Below the pieces are notes generated by a model that saw only the letters and a list, made by a program, of their open reading frames with translations, was not told the origin of the DNA and did no database searches. Position numbers and translations under genes: made by a program. 64,000 nucleotides of DNA from SAR202 cluster bacterium bin90 (GTDB lineage: Bacteria; Chloroflexota; Dehalococcoidia; Lucifugimonadales; JADFKI01): positions 62,001 to 126,000 of the forward strand of contig MPND01000001.1 in assembly GCA_002238855.1 (NCBI GenBank), given 5' to 3'. Of the stretch, positions 1-8,116 are shown piece after piece; within the stretch, counting starts at the first letter, position 1, and each line of letters opens with the position of its first letter.

Positions 1-435
1 TTCGTTGGCTCTGATGAAATCATCAAGCGGGTTGAAGACGGCTGGGTGGATTTCGATGTGTCCATCGCAACCCCGGATATGATGGGTAGGATCGGGAGGC
101 TTGGGCGCATTCTCGGCCGCAGGGGATTGATGCCCAACCCGCGTACCGGAACGGTAGTGCAGCCTGAAGAGTTGCCCAGGGCTATTCGTGAAGCGAAGCT
201 GGGGCGGGTGGAATATCGCGTTGACCGCACTTCTCTGATTCATGTTCCAATTGGCAAGGCCAGCTTTGAAGAGGATCAACTGATGGACAATCTGACGGCT
301 CTGATGGACAATATCGTCAGGGCGCGCCCGAGCGGAGTCAAAGGGCAATATATTAGGACTGCCTATCTGACGACGACAATGGGTCCAAGCGTTAAAATGG
401 ATGTTGCCAGCACGAGTGCCCTTAAAGTAGAATAG
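1..435 (+). CDS. rplA: 50S ribosomal protein L1 (5'-truncated by window edge)
   Basis: C-terminal 144 codons of ribosomal protein L1, which binds 23S rRNA at the L1 stalk and can repress its own operon. The reading frame is open from base 1, upstream of the first GTG at 46, so the gene is cut by the window edge and not started at 46. Recognisable L1 signatures are GWVDFDVSIATPDMM, GRLGRILGRRGLMPNP and the C-terminal GQYIRTAYLTTTMGPS. It is followed by the L10 leader and rplJ-rplL, the usual bacterial order rplA-rplJ-rplL; rplK presumably lies just outside the window. Confidence 0.97.
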   Translation, partial: FVGSDEIIKRVEDGWVDFDVSIATPDMMGRIGRLGRILGRRGLMPNPRTGTVVQPEELPRAIREAKLGRVEYRVDRTSLIHVPIGKASFEEDQLMDNLTALMDNIVRARPSGVKGQYIRTAYLTTTMGPSVKMDVASTSALKVE

Positions 436-440
436 ACTAG

Positions 441-580
441 CTTTGATGCCGCAGACTGCGGGTCTCCAGTCGGAGATAATACGCCAGCCCGCTTAGGCAC
501 TCTTTAGAACCGGGAATACGGTTGTAGAGTCGGATTTGAGAAAATCTGTGCCCTGAGGCTGCTGCGTCTCAGGGCTTTTT
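441..580 (+). promoter_or_regulatory. Ribosomal L10 leader (autoregulatory mRNA leader) ending in an attenuator hairpin
   Basis: The 216-nt gap between rplA and rplJ begins with the segment GATGCCGCAGACTGCGGGTC (445-464), typical of the start of the L10 leader RNA, which binds the L10-L12 complex to regulate rplJ-rplL. It ends with a perfect 8-bp hairpin (550-557 paired with 568-575) followed by TTTTT at 576-580, a Rho-independent terminator. The identification rests on position, the CCGCAGAC-type opening and the terminator; the full covariance fold was not computed. The terminator sits about 70 nt before the rplJ start, consistent with an attenuation switch. Confidence 0.8.
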
Positions 581-651
581 GTTGAACGAATTTGCCTGAA
601 TGGTTTGATTAGTTGAACCTGCCAAGGCGCGGATAAAGATGAGGTGGCAAG

Positions 652-1191
652 TTGCCTACAGAAAGAAAAGTACAGGCTGTTCAGGACATGACGGACTGGC
701 TGGACGGCTCGACAATAGTCATATCAACGAGTTATACAGGATTGCCGGTCACTGAAATGACCGCACTCAGAAGCGCCCTGCGCGACAAGGATGTGCGGTA
801 CAAGGTAGTCAAGAATACCTTGGCGTACATCGCAGCGGAAAACACTGGTAGGCCTGAGTTGAAGGAAATCATTCAGGGACCAAGCGCAATTGCCTTCGGG
901 TACGGCGAGCCGACGGATCCTGCGAAGGCGCTGTCTGATTTCATAAGGACAACACGCTCTCCATTGGAGATTCGAGGAGCGGTTCTGGACGGCAGAGTAC
1001 TGGACGCCGCACAGGTTGAGCAGCTCGCAAGCCTGCCGGGCAAGGACGAGCTTGTCTCCCAGCTACTTTCACGCATGCAGTCGCCAATCTCAGGCCTTGT
1101 GAATGTGCTGAATGGTCCTATTGCTGGGCTTGCCCGTGTGCTTCAGGGACATATCGATAGTATGCAGGAACAACCGGCGGAATCAAACTAG
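652..1191 (+). CDS. rplJ: 50S ribosomal protein L10
   Basis: 179-residue L10, the stalk base protein that anchors L7/L12 dimers to the large subunit. The N-terminal half has the family signature (STIVISTSYTGLPVTEMTALRSALR, then YKVVKNTLAYIAA), and the helical C-terminal part that binds L7/L12 runs to the end. Length is normal. The start is TTG at 652, preceded by GAGGTGG at 641-647; the nearby ATG at 639 is out of frame. It lies downstream of the L10 leader and 36 nt before rplL, so the two are probably co-transcribed and controlled by L10 feedback. Confidence 0.95.
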   Translation: MPTERKVQAVQDMTDWLDGSTIVISTSYTGLPVTEMTALRSALRDKDVRYKVVKNTLAYIAAENTGRPELKEIIQGPSAIAFGYGEPTDPAKALSDFIRTTRSPLEIRGAVLDGRVLDAAQVEQLASLPGKDELVSQLLSRMQSPISGLVNVLNGPIAGLARVLQGHIDSMQEQPAESN

Positions 1192-1227
1192 CGGGCATTA
1201 TGCCCAGTAAAACAGGGAGGTTTTACA

Positions 1228-1608
1228 ATGACGACTAAGGAAGAGATACTGGATGCAATCAAAGGATTGTCTGTACTGGAACTTTCGGATCTCGTGAAGG
1301 CACTCGAGGACGAGTTCGGCGTTAGCGCTGCCGCTCCGGTTCAGATGGCTACCGTGCAGGGTGTTGCAGCCACTGCAGAGGCCGCCGAGGAAGAGAAGAC
1401 CGAGTTCGACGTGTCCATCACAGAGATTGGACCGCAGAAGATTCAGGTCATCAAGGCCGTCCGCGAGCTTACTACGCTCGGACTGAAAGAGGCGAAGGAG
1501 CTCGTTGAGAGCGCGCCTGTGGCAGTCAAGGAAGCCATCACCAAGGACGAAGCCGATGAGATAAAGGAAAAGTTGGAAGGCGCAGGGGCTGTCGTTACGG
1601 TAGCCTAG
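1228..1608 (+). CDS. rplL: 50S ribosomal protein L7/L12
   Basis: 126-residue L7/L12, the multicopy stalk protein that recruits translation factors. An N-terminal dimerisation region (about residues 1-35) is followed by an Ala/Glu-rich hinge (about 36-60) and the conserved globular domain with [23 protein letters not shown] and the closing [12 protein letters not shown] strong GGGAGG ribosome binding site lies at 1215-1220, 7 nt before the ATG. Second gene of the rplJ-rplL unit and ends at a strong hairpin. Confidence 0.97.
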   Translation: MTTKEEILDAIKGLSVLELSDLVKALEDEFGVSAAAPVQMATVQGVAATAEAAEEEKTEFDVSITEIGPQKIQVIKAVRELTTLGLKEAKELVESAPVAVKEAITKDEADEIKEKLEGAGAVVTVA

Positions 1609-1649
1609 CACTCGGGCTGTTCCCCGGCAAAACATCCGATATAGTAACC

Positions 1650-1693
1650 GTCCCACTACTCGCTTGTTACGATAGAAGCGAGTAGTGGGACGA
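1650..1693. terminator. Strong 17-bp hairpin between convergent rplL and larA
   Basis: A perfect 17-bp inverted repeat (1650-1666 with 1677-1693) with a 10-nt loop sits between rplL (plus) and the racemase gene (minus). No clean T-tract follows on the plus strand (ATTTGCG), so it may work as a bidirectional terminator or as a 3'-end stabilising structure. Confidence 0.75.
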
Positions 1694-1737
1694 TTTGCGT
1701 CAAATAGGTTGAACAATCGACCAGTGTAGTTGATTGG

Positions 1738-2997
1738 CTAGCCGGCTGATATGTACGGTATCGTCTGCGGACCTTCAGGCAATACACAGATGCTCGCGTC
1801 GGGGCCGCAGTCCTCAATAGTGTCTTCGATTCGACCCACAGGCGTCAGGTGTGCGTCCGTAACCTGCTGCTCCGTAAGACAACTGGACTTCAGGTACACG
1901 TCGGCCTTCATTTGAATCTGAGCCTGGATCTGCGCCTGCCACTGGTCGTGCCGCTCGTATTCTGTCTGCTGAATCATTTCAAGCACCTCTGAGGGACTGC
2001 CGCACAATGCAAGAATGTCACGGTACTGGCCGTGTTCAGGGACGCCCTCAGAACATTCGGCGGCGCAAATTATTCTGCCGCCCTCACGCACAACCTGGGC
2101 TGCGGCAGACATTCCCTTGACCGCCTGGTAAAGGTTCTGGTCGAGTGGATAGCCACTATTGGTGGTAAGAACAAGATCGAAAGGTGCTGACACGGGCTGC
2201 ATCGCCAGCCGTTGAGCAACCGCACAGGCAGCTTTGTGAACGGCGAACAGTTCTCCCGCATAGACACTCGTGATTCGCTTGTCCCGGTTAATCGTCACAT
2301 CGACCGAAAAGTCCACGCTGGACATTCGAGCAATCTCCCTGATGGCGTCGTGGATGGGATTGCCTACGGTTATGGCGAAGCGGGCGTTGGGATGCCCAAT
2401 CATCGCAGCGTCGTGAAGGCGCATTATCGTAGGGAACCCTGCGAGTCCGGGCGCGACCATCTTGGGGCCACCGCTGAAGCCCGCGAAGAAGTGAGGCTCC
2501 ACGAAGCCTGTCGTTATTCGGATGTCGCTCTCCACCCACCGCCTGTTGAGCAGCACTTCAATCCCGGAGTCTGTGCTCCCAATTTTCTCAGGCGAGTCGT
2601 CGTCGAAGCCGTTGTGGTTGACCACGCGGTACTTGTCCACCACTCCTTCACCGAGCATTTCGGCGAGTTCCTCTTCTGTATTTGTGCGATGAGTGCCGGT
2701 AGCAATCAGGATGGTAATATTCTCAGGCGGAACATGGCGCAGTTCGCCGAGCAGTAACGGCAGTAAGGTCTTGCTGGGCATGGGACGAGTAATGTCGCAG
2801 ACGGATATTGCCACGCTCTGAGTTGGTTCGACGATCTGTCGCAGCGGCGGCGTGCCAATCGGGTTGCGCAGGGCGGTCAGGATTGCGCCTTTGGCATCCG
2901 GAAGTCCGGGCACGAAGGTGGGTTCAATGACGGTAGTGCGCTCGTCGGGCAGTTCGACTTCCAGGCCCTCACGCCCATACGCCAGTCTGACCTTCAT
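1738..2997 (-). CDS. larA: LarA-family nickel-dependent lactate (2-hydroxyacid) racemase
   Basis: 419-residue LarA-family protein (DUF2088). LarA racemises D/L-lactate, or related 2-hydroxyacids in paralogues, with a nickel-pincer nucleotide bound to a lysine. His103 (TGTHR), His169 (EPHFF), Lys179 (GGPK) and His195 (MRLHD) sit at a constant offset of five from H108, H174, K184 and H200 of Lactiplantibacillus LarA, so the full catalytic and metal-binding set is kept. The ATG overlaps the GNAT stop by 4 nt, giving a minus-strand unit M20 peptidase-GNAT-larA. No larB, larC or larE cofactor genes are visible here. The substrate may be another short hydroxyacid. Confidence 0.88.
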   Translation of the reverse strand: MKVRLAYGREGLEVELPDERTTVIEPTFVPGLPDAKGAILTALRNPIGTPPLRQIVEPTQSVAISVCDITRPMPSKTLLPLLLGELRHVPPENITILIATGTHRTNTEEELAEMLGEGVVDKYRVVNHNGFDDDSPEKIGSTDSGIEVLLNRRWVESDIRITTGFVEPHFFAGFSGGPKMVAPGLAGFPTIMRLHDAAMIGHPNARFAITVGNPIHDAIREIARMSSVDFSVDVTINRDKRITSVYAGELFAVHKAACAVAQRLAMQPVSAPFDLVLTTNSGYPLDQNLYQAVKGMSAAAQVVREGGRIICAAECSEGVPEHGQYRDILALCGSPSEVLEMIQQTEYERHDQWQAQIQAQIQMKADVYLKSSCLTEQQVTDAHLTPVGRIEDTIEDCGPDASICVLPEGPQTIPYISAG

Positions 2998-3590
2998 TCG
3001 GATCTCCCGCTTGTCTCAATGTGGTAGCGCATTACGGTGCGTGCCTGACCCGCTGGCGTTACATCTCTGAATCCTGCCTGCCGGAACGTATTCGGTGAAC
3101 CCATGTATGTGTATGACTTCGCATCCGGCTCCACCGGATATCCCTCGATTATATGTGCGCCGGCGGACGCTGCAAAAGCTACAGCCGCCTCCAGCAAGCC
3201 TAGAGCCAGCCCCTGCCTGCGATACCGGCTGTCAACAAAGAAACACACGACCGACCAGACCGCCGAATCGTCGATTCGCGGCAGTGAGCGGTAGCGTTCC
3301 AAAGCAGCGTATGACTCACGCGGGCCCAGCGAGCACCAGCCGATTGGCAGTTCGTTGTCATAGGCTAAGACGCCGGTGGCTTCTCCTCCACGCACGCGAG
3401 AATACAAGGCATCTGCGCGGCCTGCCTTAGACGACTCTCGATAATCGCTGCTTCTCAAGCGCCATCTCATGCAGGAGCAATACCCGAACTTGCCATGCTC
3501 TGCCGAGAAGCGTTTCAGGTCCGGAAGGCGCTTAGGGGTTACCGGATGGAACTGTAAGTCTTCAGGCTGCCGGCGGCGAGTACTAGGCAT
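2994..3590 (-). CDS. GNAT-family N-acetyltransferase
   Basis: 198-residue putative acetyltransferase. The acetyl-CoA binding segment is visible as VCFFVDSRYRRQGLALGLLEAAV (beta4, then the R/Q-x-x-G-x-A P-loop-like turn), and the C-terminal part YMGSPNTFRQAGFRDV matches the end of the fold. I chose the ATG at 3590 because it follows the M20 stop at 3602; an in-frame start at 3635 would overlap that gene. An unusual CSCMRW motif near residue 37 is seen in some uncharacterised GNAT proteins. Substrate unknown. Probably translated with the flanking peptidase and racemase genes. Confidence 0.8.
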   Translation of the reverse strand: MPSTRRRQPEDLQFHPVTPKRLPDLKRFSAEHGKFGYCSCMRWRLRSSDYRESSKAGRADALYSRVRGGEATGVLAYDNELPIGWCSLGPRESYAALERYRSLPRIDDSAVWSVVCFFVDSRYRRQGLALGLLEAAVAFAASAGAHIIEGYPVEPDAKSYTYMGSPNTFRQAGFRDVTPAGQARTVMRYHIETSGRSE

Positions 3591-3601
3591 CGGCTTTCCG
3601 A

Positions 3602-4690
3602 TTAATCTTCCTGTCCCCGAAGCAGTGCCTCGCACAGGTGCGCGGTGTCCACAAGCTCGGGTATGACGACATACTCCCTGACCGTGTGCATGCCGTGGTC
3701 TGCCATGCCTACGACGACCGCGCTCATGCCCCTGAGCCGGAAAACGTTTCCGTCCGTGCCCCCACCCGACGGACTGAATGTAGGCTCAAGACCGAGACCG
3801 CGCAGCGCGCCCACGACACGGTTGGTCGCGGGGTCGTCATCGCTGAGTGTGTATGTCTCAAACTCGGTGTGAAGATGGTCGTCCAGAACAGCCTCCGGGA
3901 ACATTTCACGAACCTCGTCCAGCGCCTCGGAAATCTGCACGCGGATGTTGTCGAGTGTCTCGATATTCCGGCTTCTGAACTCGCCGTTGATGATGGTAGT
4001 CTCGGCAACGGCGTTCCTCACAGTGCCGCCTGCGATGTTGCCGATGTTGAATGTCGTCTCTTCGTCCAATCTGCCCTGCGGCAAGCGTGTAATCAGCTCG
4101 GCGGCGATGCGGATCGCTGACAATCCTTTCTCCGGCTCGACGCCCGCATGTGCGGCACGTCCCGTAATCTCGACGTCGAAACCTATGTATGTCGGGCTTG
4201 ACGAAGTTATCTGCGCGGCTGAGCCTTCCCCGTCGAATACGATCGCTTCCTTAGAGGTGAGCATCGAGAAGTCGAGGTTTCGCGCGCCCACAAGCCCAAT
4301 CTCCTCCTCGCGCGTAAATGCGACCTCTATGCCTGTATGTGGCGTCAAGCCGTCCTCGTACACCGATTCGAGTGCTTCCAGGATGGCGGAGACTCCACAC
4401 TTGCAGTCACCGCCAAGAATCGTCGTTCCGTCGGACTCGATCCGGTCGCCAACCACTCTTGGCTTAACACCTCGCCCTGGCTCAACAGTGTCCATGTGCG
4501 CCGAGAGCAGAAGTGGATTCGGCCTGCCGTCGTTGGCGATGACATTGCCATAGGCGTCGCGCTTGACGGTAAGCCCGAATCCTTCCAGGCGGCGCGTCAT
4601 CTCCTCAGCCATTGCCTCTTCTTCCCCGGAAGGGCTGTCAATCTGCACGAGGTCGGTGAATGTCTTTACAAGTCGGTCTCGGTTTATCAT
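3602..4690 (-). CDS. M20-family metallopeptidase (peptidase T-like)
   Basis: 362-residue zinc aminopeptidase/deacylase of the M20 family. Metal-site motifs are in order: LLLSAHMDTVEPG (His and Asp ligands), GGDCKCGVSAILEAL (bridging Asp), TREEEIGLVGA (catalytic Glu and metal Glu), FDGEG and the C-terminal GMADHGMHTVREYV (His). The central dimerisation insert starts near GFDVEITGRAAHAGVEPEKG. Length fits PepT-like members. An AGGAG site precedes the ATG. First gene of the minus-strand unit with GNAT and larA. Substrate cannot be told from sequence. Confidence 0.88.
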   Translation of the reverse strand: MINRDRLVKTFTDLVQIDSPSGEEEAMAEEMTRRLEGFGLTVKRDAYGNVIANDGRPNPLLLSAHMDTVEPGRGVKPRVVGDRIESDGTTILGGDCKCGVSAILEALESVYEDGLTPHTGIEVAFTREEEIGLVGARNLDFSMLTSKEAIVFDGEGSAAQITSSSPTYIGFDVEITGRAAHAGVEPEKGLSAIRIAAELITRLPQGRLDEETTFNIGNIAGGTVRNAVAETTIINGEFRSRNIETLDNIRVQISEALDEVREMFPEAVLDDHLHTEFETYTLSDDDPATNRVVGALRGLGLEPTFSPSGGGTDGNVFRLRGMSAVVVGMADHGMHTVREYVVIPELVDTAHLCEALLRGQED

Positions 4691-4778
4691 TGGTTCTCCT
4701 GACGAAGTCGGTGGTCAAATTACTTTGCTCGTTAATGACTGTGGATATTGTATTTGCCGAGTGAAGTCTGTACAAGGG

Positions 4779-4808
4779 TTGGAAGTTCTGGACGCTTGGA
4801 GTTAAACT
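4779..4808 (+). promoter_or_regulatory. Candidate promoter placing the radC transcript start at or near its ATG
   Basis: TTGGAA (4779-4784), an 18-bp spacer and TAAACT (4803-4808) lie exactly 7 nt before the radC ATG at 4816, and no Shine-Dalgarno sequence is present between them. The geometry predicts an mRNA starting at or within a base or two of the ATG. Confidence 0.5.
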
Positions 4809-4815
4809 ACACGCG

Positions 4816-5610
4816 ATGCAAGAAAGTGTAGGAATGAGTGCTGACGGTATGCAGGGATCCGGCGAATCAAAATACACAACGATGATTCGGGACTTGCCGC
4901 AGGACGAGCGTCCCCGAGAGCGTCTTCGCCAGTTTGGACCGAGTCATCTGAGCAACGCAGAGCTGATTGCCATCCTTCTGCGCGTGGGGTCGGCCGGCGA
5001 GAGTGTGCTCAATCTGTCGGCGCGGGTCCTGTCCATGTATGGTGGTCTTGGCGGTGTCGCAAGGGCGTCCTACGGCGAGCTATGTGACTTGCATGGAATC
5101 AGTGATGCCAAGGCATGCCAGCTTCTCGCGGCACTTGAACTTGGGAGGCGCCTGGCATCGCTTCATCCGGAAGACAGGGCAGTCATTCGCTCGCCTCAGG
5201 ATGTGTTCAACCTTATGAGCGCTGAGATGGGTTTCCTGGTGCAGGAGCACCTGAGAGTGCTGTTGTTGAACACAAAGAATGAGGTGCTGGCGACACACGA
5301 AATCTACAAAGGTAACGTAAACTCAGCAGTCGTGCGCGTGTCTGAGGTACTTCGTCCTGCGGTCAGGGAGAACTGCCCGAATATCGTTATCGTGCATAAC
5401 CACCCGTCAGGCGACCCGACCCCAAGCCCGGAGGACATTCTGGTTACGCGACAGATTCGCACCTGCGCAGAGATGATGGACATAGAATTGCTGGACCATA
5501 TAGTTATCGGAAATCAACGATTTGTCAGTCTGAAGGAGCGGCGGCTCGGCTTCAACGAAGATTCCACAAGTGCTGGTGCTGCCTTCGGATTGGCGGCTGA
5601 AAGAAGGTAG
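4816..5610 (+). CDS. radC: RadC-family JAB/MPN domain protein
   Basis: 264-residue RadC homologue. An N-terminal helix-hairpin-helix region (about 40-110, LSNAELIAILLRVG and LHGISDAKACQLLAALELG) is followed by the RadC JAB/MPN domain. The JAMM motif is complete: Glu near 162 (HEIY), His194-x-His196, Ser198 and Asp207 in HNHPSGDPTPSPED. Family members are often called DNA repair proteins, but a direct repair role is disputed. No ribosome binding site precedes the ATG; a -10-like box sits 7 nt upstream. It is followed immediately by cupin genes, so it may head that operon. Confidence 0.92.
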   Translation: MQESVGMSADGMQGSGESKYTTMIRDLPQDERPRERLRQFGPSHLSNAELIAILLRVGSAGESVLNLSARVLSMYGGLGGVARASYGELCDLHGISDAKACQLLAALELGRRLASLHPEDRAVIRSPQDVFNLMSAEMGFLVQEHLRVLLLNTKNEVLATHEIYKGNVNSAVVRVSEVLRPAVRENCPNIVIVHNHPSGDPTPSPEDILVTRQIRTCAEMMDIELLDHIVIGNQRFVSLKERRLGFNEDSTSAGAAFGLAAERR

Positions 5611-5619
5611 GTGACAAGC

Positions 5620-5931
5620 ATGGCAGAAAGAGAACTCGGAGATGTTGGCACGGATTTCAAGTTCGAGGACAATGATGTGAAAGTGTGGGACCTGGTGCTG
5701 GAACCGGGACAATCGAGTGACTGGCATCACCACACGAATCGGTATGTGTTCATCGTAACCCGACCGGGCACACTCAGGACGGAGCACGATGACGGCAGCG
5801 TAACCGTATCTGAGCTAAAACTGGGACAGGTCGTTAAGGGCATCCATCACGCGGTGCATCGCGTCACCAACGTAGGCGATGCGCTGTACAGCAACGCCAT
5901 TATCGAGATGAAGGGCGAAATGAAGGATTAA
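5620..5931 (+). CDS. Small cupin-domain protein, copy 1
   Basis: 103-residue single-domain cupin. Metal-site motif 1 is recognisable (LEPGQSSDWHHHTNRYVFIV, three adjacent His) and motif 2 ends with GIHHAVHRVTNVGD. The ATG at 5620 has AAGGTAGG just upstream; an in-frame GTG at 5611 abuts the radC stop. The function of such small cupins cannot be told from sequence: they can be isomerases, dioxygenases or binding proteins. It is clearly paralogous to the next gene (V.VWDLVLEPG versus VRVWNLVVEPG, and matching C-termini), which indicates tandem duplication. Confidence 0.82.
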   Translation: MAERELGDVGTDFKFEDNDVKVWDLVLEPGQSSDWHHHTNRYVFIVTRPGTLRTEHDDGSVTVSELKLGQVVKGIHHAVHRVTNVGDALYSNAIIEMKGEMKD

Positions 5932-5950
5932 GTCAACAGGGAGGTGAACT

Positions 5951-6256
5951 ATGCCTAGGGGAAACGAGCCACTCGGCGACATAGCGACCGAAGTGTTATT
6001 TGAAAACGACAAGGTTAGAGTCTGGAACCTGGTCGTGGAGCCGGGGGAGGCGAGCGACTGGCACATGCACGGAAATGACTATGTTACCGTTGTCGTCGAG
6101 GGATCAGGGCTTGTTGTCGAGTACGACGACGGAACGAGCACAGACAGCCCTTCCGAGGTCGGCACGTGGAGGTTCCACGACGAGCACAAGATACACAGAG
6201 TGGTGAACAATCGAGATGTCCGTTACAAGAATGTTCTCATAGAAATCAAGTCATGA
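5951..6256 (+). CDS. Small cupin-domain protein, copy 2
   Basis: 101-residue cupin, paralogue of the preceding gene. Motif 1 is EPGEASDWHMHGNDYVTVV (two His, with Met replacing the middle His of copy 1) and motif 2 is HDEHKIHRVVNN. A GGGAGGTGA site at 5940-5948 precedes the ATG. The stop overlaps the ATG of the reductase gene (ATGA at 6253-6256), so the two are probably translationally coupled. This suggests the cupin acts in the same pathway as the reductase, but no substrate can be named. Confidence 0.82.
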   Translation: MPRGNEPLGDIATEVLFENDKVRVWNLVVEPGEASDWHMHGNDYVTVVVEGSGLVVEYDDGTSTDSPSEVGTWRFHDEHKIHRVVNNRDVRYKNVLIEIKS

Positions 6257-7188
6257 AGATTCTCATTATGGGCACGGGCGCCATCGGCGGCTGCTATGGC
6301 GGTCTGCTGGCGCGCAGCGGTGAGGATGTCGTCTTTGCGGCGCGCAGCGACAACCTGCGGACGATCCGAGAGCGAGGCTTGCGGGTCGAATCCGCGACGT
6401 TCGGTGAGTTTACGGTGCATCCTGAAGTCGTGGCCGCGTTGGACGGTACATGGAAGGCAGACCTTATCATCCTCTGCGTTAAGGGTTATCACAACGAGCA
6501 GGCAATGAGCGACTTGGCGCCTGCAGTCGGCGATGGTACTACTATCCTCACATTGCAAAACGGCATCGGCAGTGGCGAACAGATCGTGCAAAGGTTCGGC
6601 TCGAAAAAAGAGTTGCTTGGCGCGGCATACATAGATGCTGAGCGCACTGAGCCCGGCGTATTCGCGCAACGCGGAAGCCCGCCTCGCATCGTTCTGGGCG
6701 AGGAAGACGGCGACATTTCGGAACGGGCGCAGGCGATAGCGGAAGTATTGCGCGGCGCTGGCATCGAAACCGAAGTTTCACCGAATGTCCTGACCGCACT
6801 GTGGAGCAAGCTAATATACATCTGCGCCTTAAGTGGCATGTCCTGTATTACCCGCGCCTCGTTCACCGAAGTTCTGGACACGCCTGAAACTCGCGCTATG
6901 ACGATGCAGGTGATGTCCGAGGCGCTGAAGGTCGGGCAGGCGAGCGGTGTCCCACTCGACGACGGATTACCCGACTCGGTGATGGCCGGTTTCCTGGAGG
7001 AGAAGGACGGCCTTATATCTTCGATGCACACCGACCTGATCGCGGGCAATCCGCTGGAGGTGTCGCTCATCAACGGCGCCGTGGCGCGAATCGGTAAAGA
7101 GGTCGGAGTCGAGACGCCGGCCAACAGCTTCATCACGGCGTGTCTCTCAATTGCAGACAACAAAGCGCGCGGCAATTCTGCGCCATAA
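6253..7188 (+). CDS. Ketopantoate reductase-like (ApbA/PanE family) NADPH dehydrogenase
   Basis: 312-residue 2-dehydropantoate 2-reductase family protein. An N-terminal Rossmann motif GTGAIGGCYGG binds NADPH, LQNGIGSGEQ follows, the catalytic Lys lies in TALWSKLIYICALSG, and the substrate segment GNPLEVSLINGAVARIGKE closes the all-helical domain. I chose the ATG at 6253 over the upstream in-frame ATG at 6166, which lies inside the cupin gene. PanE makes pantoate for coenzyme A, but many ApbA-family paralogues act on other 2-oxoacids. The placement among cupins, away from panB/panC, argues for a catabolic paralogue. Confidence 0.85.
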   Translation: MKILIMGTGAIGGCYGGLLARSGEDVVFAARSDNLRTIRERGLRVESATFGEFTVHPEVVAALDGTWKADLIILCVKGYHNEQAMSDLAPAVGDGTTILTLQNGIGSGEQIVQRFGSKKELLGAAYIDAERTEPGVFAQRGSPPRIVLGEEDGDISERAQAIAEVLRGAGIETEVSPNVLTALWSKLIYICALSGMSCITRASFTEVLDTPETRAMTMQVMSEALKVGQASGVPLDDGLPDSVMAGFLEEKDGLISSMHTDLIAGNPLEVSLINGAVARIGKEVGVETPANSFITACLSIADNKARGNSAP

Positions 7189-7194
7189 ACAAGC

Positions 7195-7542
7195 ATGGAG
7201 TCTATTTGTCAGATGAACTACTTCATTGATCCCGCACAGGTGAAGCGTAGAGAACTCGCGCCGGGTGTAACACTGCGAACCATGTGGGGCGACAAGATAA
7301 TGATGAGTATGGTGGAGATTGCGCCAAATGCGGTCGTGCCTACGCACACTCATCCCAACGAGCAGGCGGGCATCGTACTTCAGGGAGAGTTTGAGTTCAC
7401 CATAGGCGGCGAGGTCAAGACGCTCAGGCAGGGTGATGCGTATGTCATACCTGGCGGTGTGGAGCATGGGGTCGTGGGGTCTGACGGCTGGTCGATGGCG
7501 CTAGACATCTTCAGCCCACCGCGCGAGGACTATAAGCATTAA
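7195..7542 (+). CDS. Cupin-domain protein
   Basis: 115-residue cupin. Motif 1 is PNAVVPTHTHPNEQAGIVLQGE (HxHx4E, metal ligands) and motif 2 is YVIPGGVEHGV (His), a complete G-X5-HXH-X3,4-E-X6-G pattern. Two in-frame ATGs (7195 and 7213, the latter giving MNYFIDPAQ) are possible; the first lies 6 nt after the reductase stop. Last gene of the radC-cupin-cupin-reductase-cupin unit, followed directly by a hairpin. Substrate unknown. Confidence 0.82.
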   Translation: MESICQMNYFIDPAQVKRRELAPGVTLRTMWGDKIMMSMVEIAPNAVVPTHTHPNEQAGIVLQGEFEFTIGGEVKTLRQGDAYVIPGGVEHGVVGSDGWSMALDIFSPPREDYKH

Positions 7543-7545
7543 ATA

Positions 7546-7588
7546 TCAGAAGCCGCAGGAAACGTCCGGACGCTCCCGCGGCTTCTGA
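7546..7588. terminator. Bidirectional hairpin between cupin and sodN
   Basis: An 11-bp perfect stem (7546-7556 with 7578-7588) with a 21-nt loop lies between convergent genes. The flanking AAATA on the left gives a short T-run when read on the minus strand, supporting termination of sodN as well. Confidence 0.7.
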
Positions 7589-7618
7589 ATTTCAGTAGGT
7601 GTTTGATTGAAGAGTAGC

Positions 7619-8080
7619 TTAACTGCCGTAGCGAGCTGCGGCTACCGGGTCGCTGTACTCGACGCCCTTGGTGGACCAGAAGATCGTGGCAATCTCGTCT
7701 ACGGAGGCCACCAGTGCTTCGGCGTTCTCCATGCTGACGGTCTGCTTGCACTGTCCGGCTAGCTTCAACGCTGCGTTGAACTTGGCGGCGATGTCGTTGG
7801 CGTCACAGCCGGGCCAGGTGTAGTCTGCCCACAGGACGCGAAGCTCGTGCTTGCAGAGCTCGGCGTGCTCTTCCTTGACAGTAATGTAGCGGGAAAGGGT
7901 GTTGGCAACAGCAGTGCCACCATCACCGTACTCCAGAGCCTCAATGCGAAGAACCATCTTCTGCACGGTCTGTGCCGCAATCTTAGCTGAAATGGGATCA
8001 TATATGCCGCACGGGATGTCGCAGTGCGCACTGGCGGTGCGGACGGAGAATAGACGCTCGATTGTTGACTTTACGCTCAT
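7619..8080 (-). CDS. sodN: Nickel superoxide dismutase precursor
   Basis: 153-residue Ni-SOD, which dismutes superoxide to hydrogen peroxide and oxygen. The diagnostic nickel-hook HCDIPCGIYDP is present: after removal of an 18-residue propeptide (ending TASA), His19 becomes the new N-terminal residue and Cys20 and Cys24 the thiolate ligands. The body has the expected four-helix content (KIAAQTVQKMVLRIEAL, SRYITVKEEHAELCKHELRVLWADY). The ATG at 8080 has GAAAGGAAGG upstream; an in-frame extension to 8182 adds only unlikely sequence. The maturation protease gene sodX is divergent, 120 bp away. Confidence 0.95.
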   Translation of the reverse strand: MSVKSTIERLFSVRTASAHCDIPCGIYDPISAKIAAQTVQKMVLRIEALEYGDGGTAVANTLSRYITVKEEHAELCKHELRVLWADYTWPGCDANDIAAKFNAALKLAGQCKQTVSMENAEALVASVDEIATIFWSTKGVEYSDPVAAARYGS

Positions 8081-8116
8081 TTGAACCTTCCTTTCGGGGA
8101 GTGTAGATTTGGTAAG

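Noticed and set aside
1198..1716. 172-codon open frame on the minus strand across rplL
   Set aside because: It is antisense to rplL in a conserved ribosomal gene and shows no family similarity; typical shadow of a codon-biased gene.
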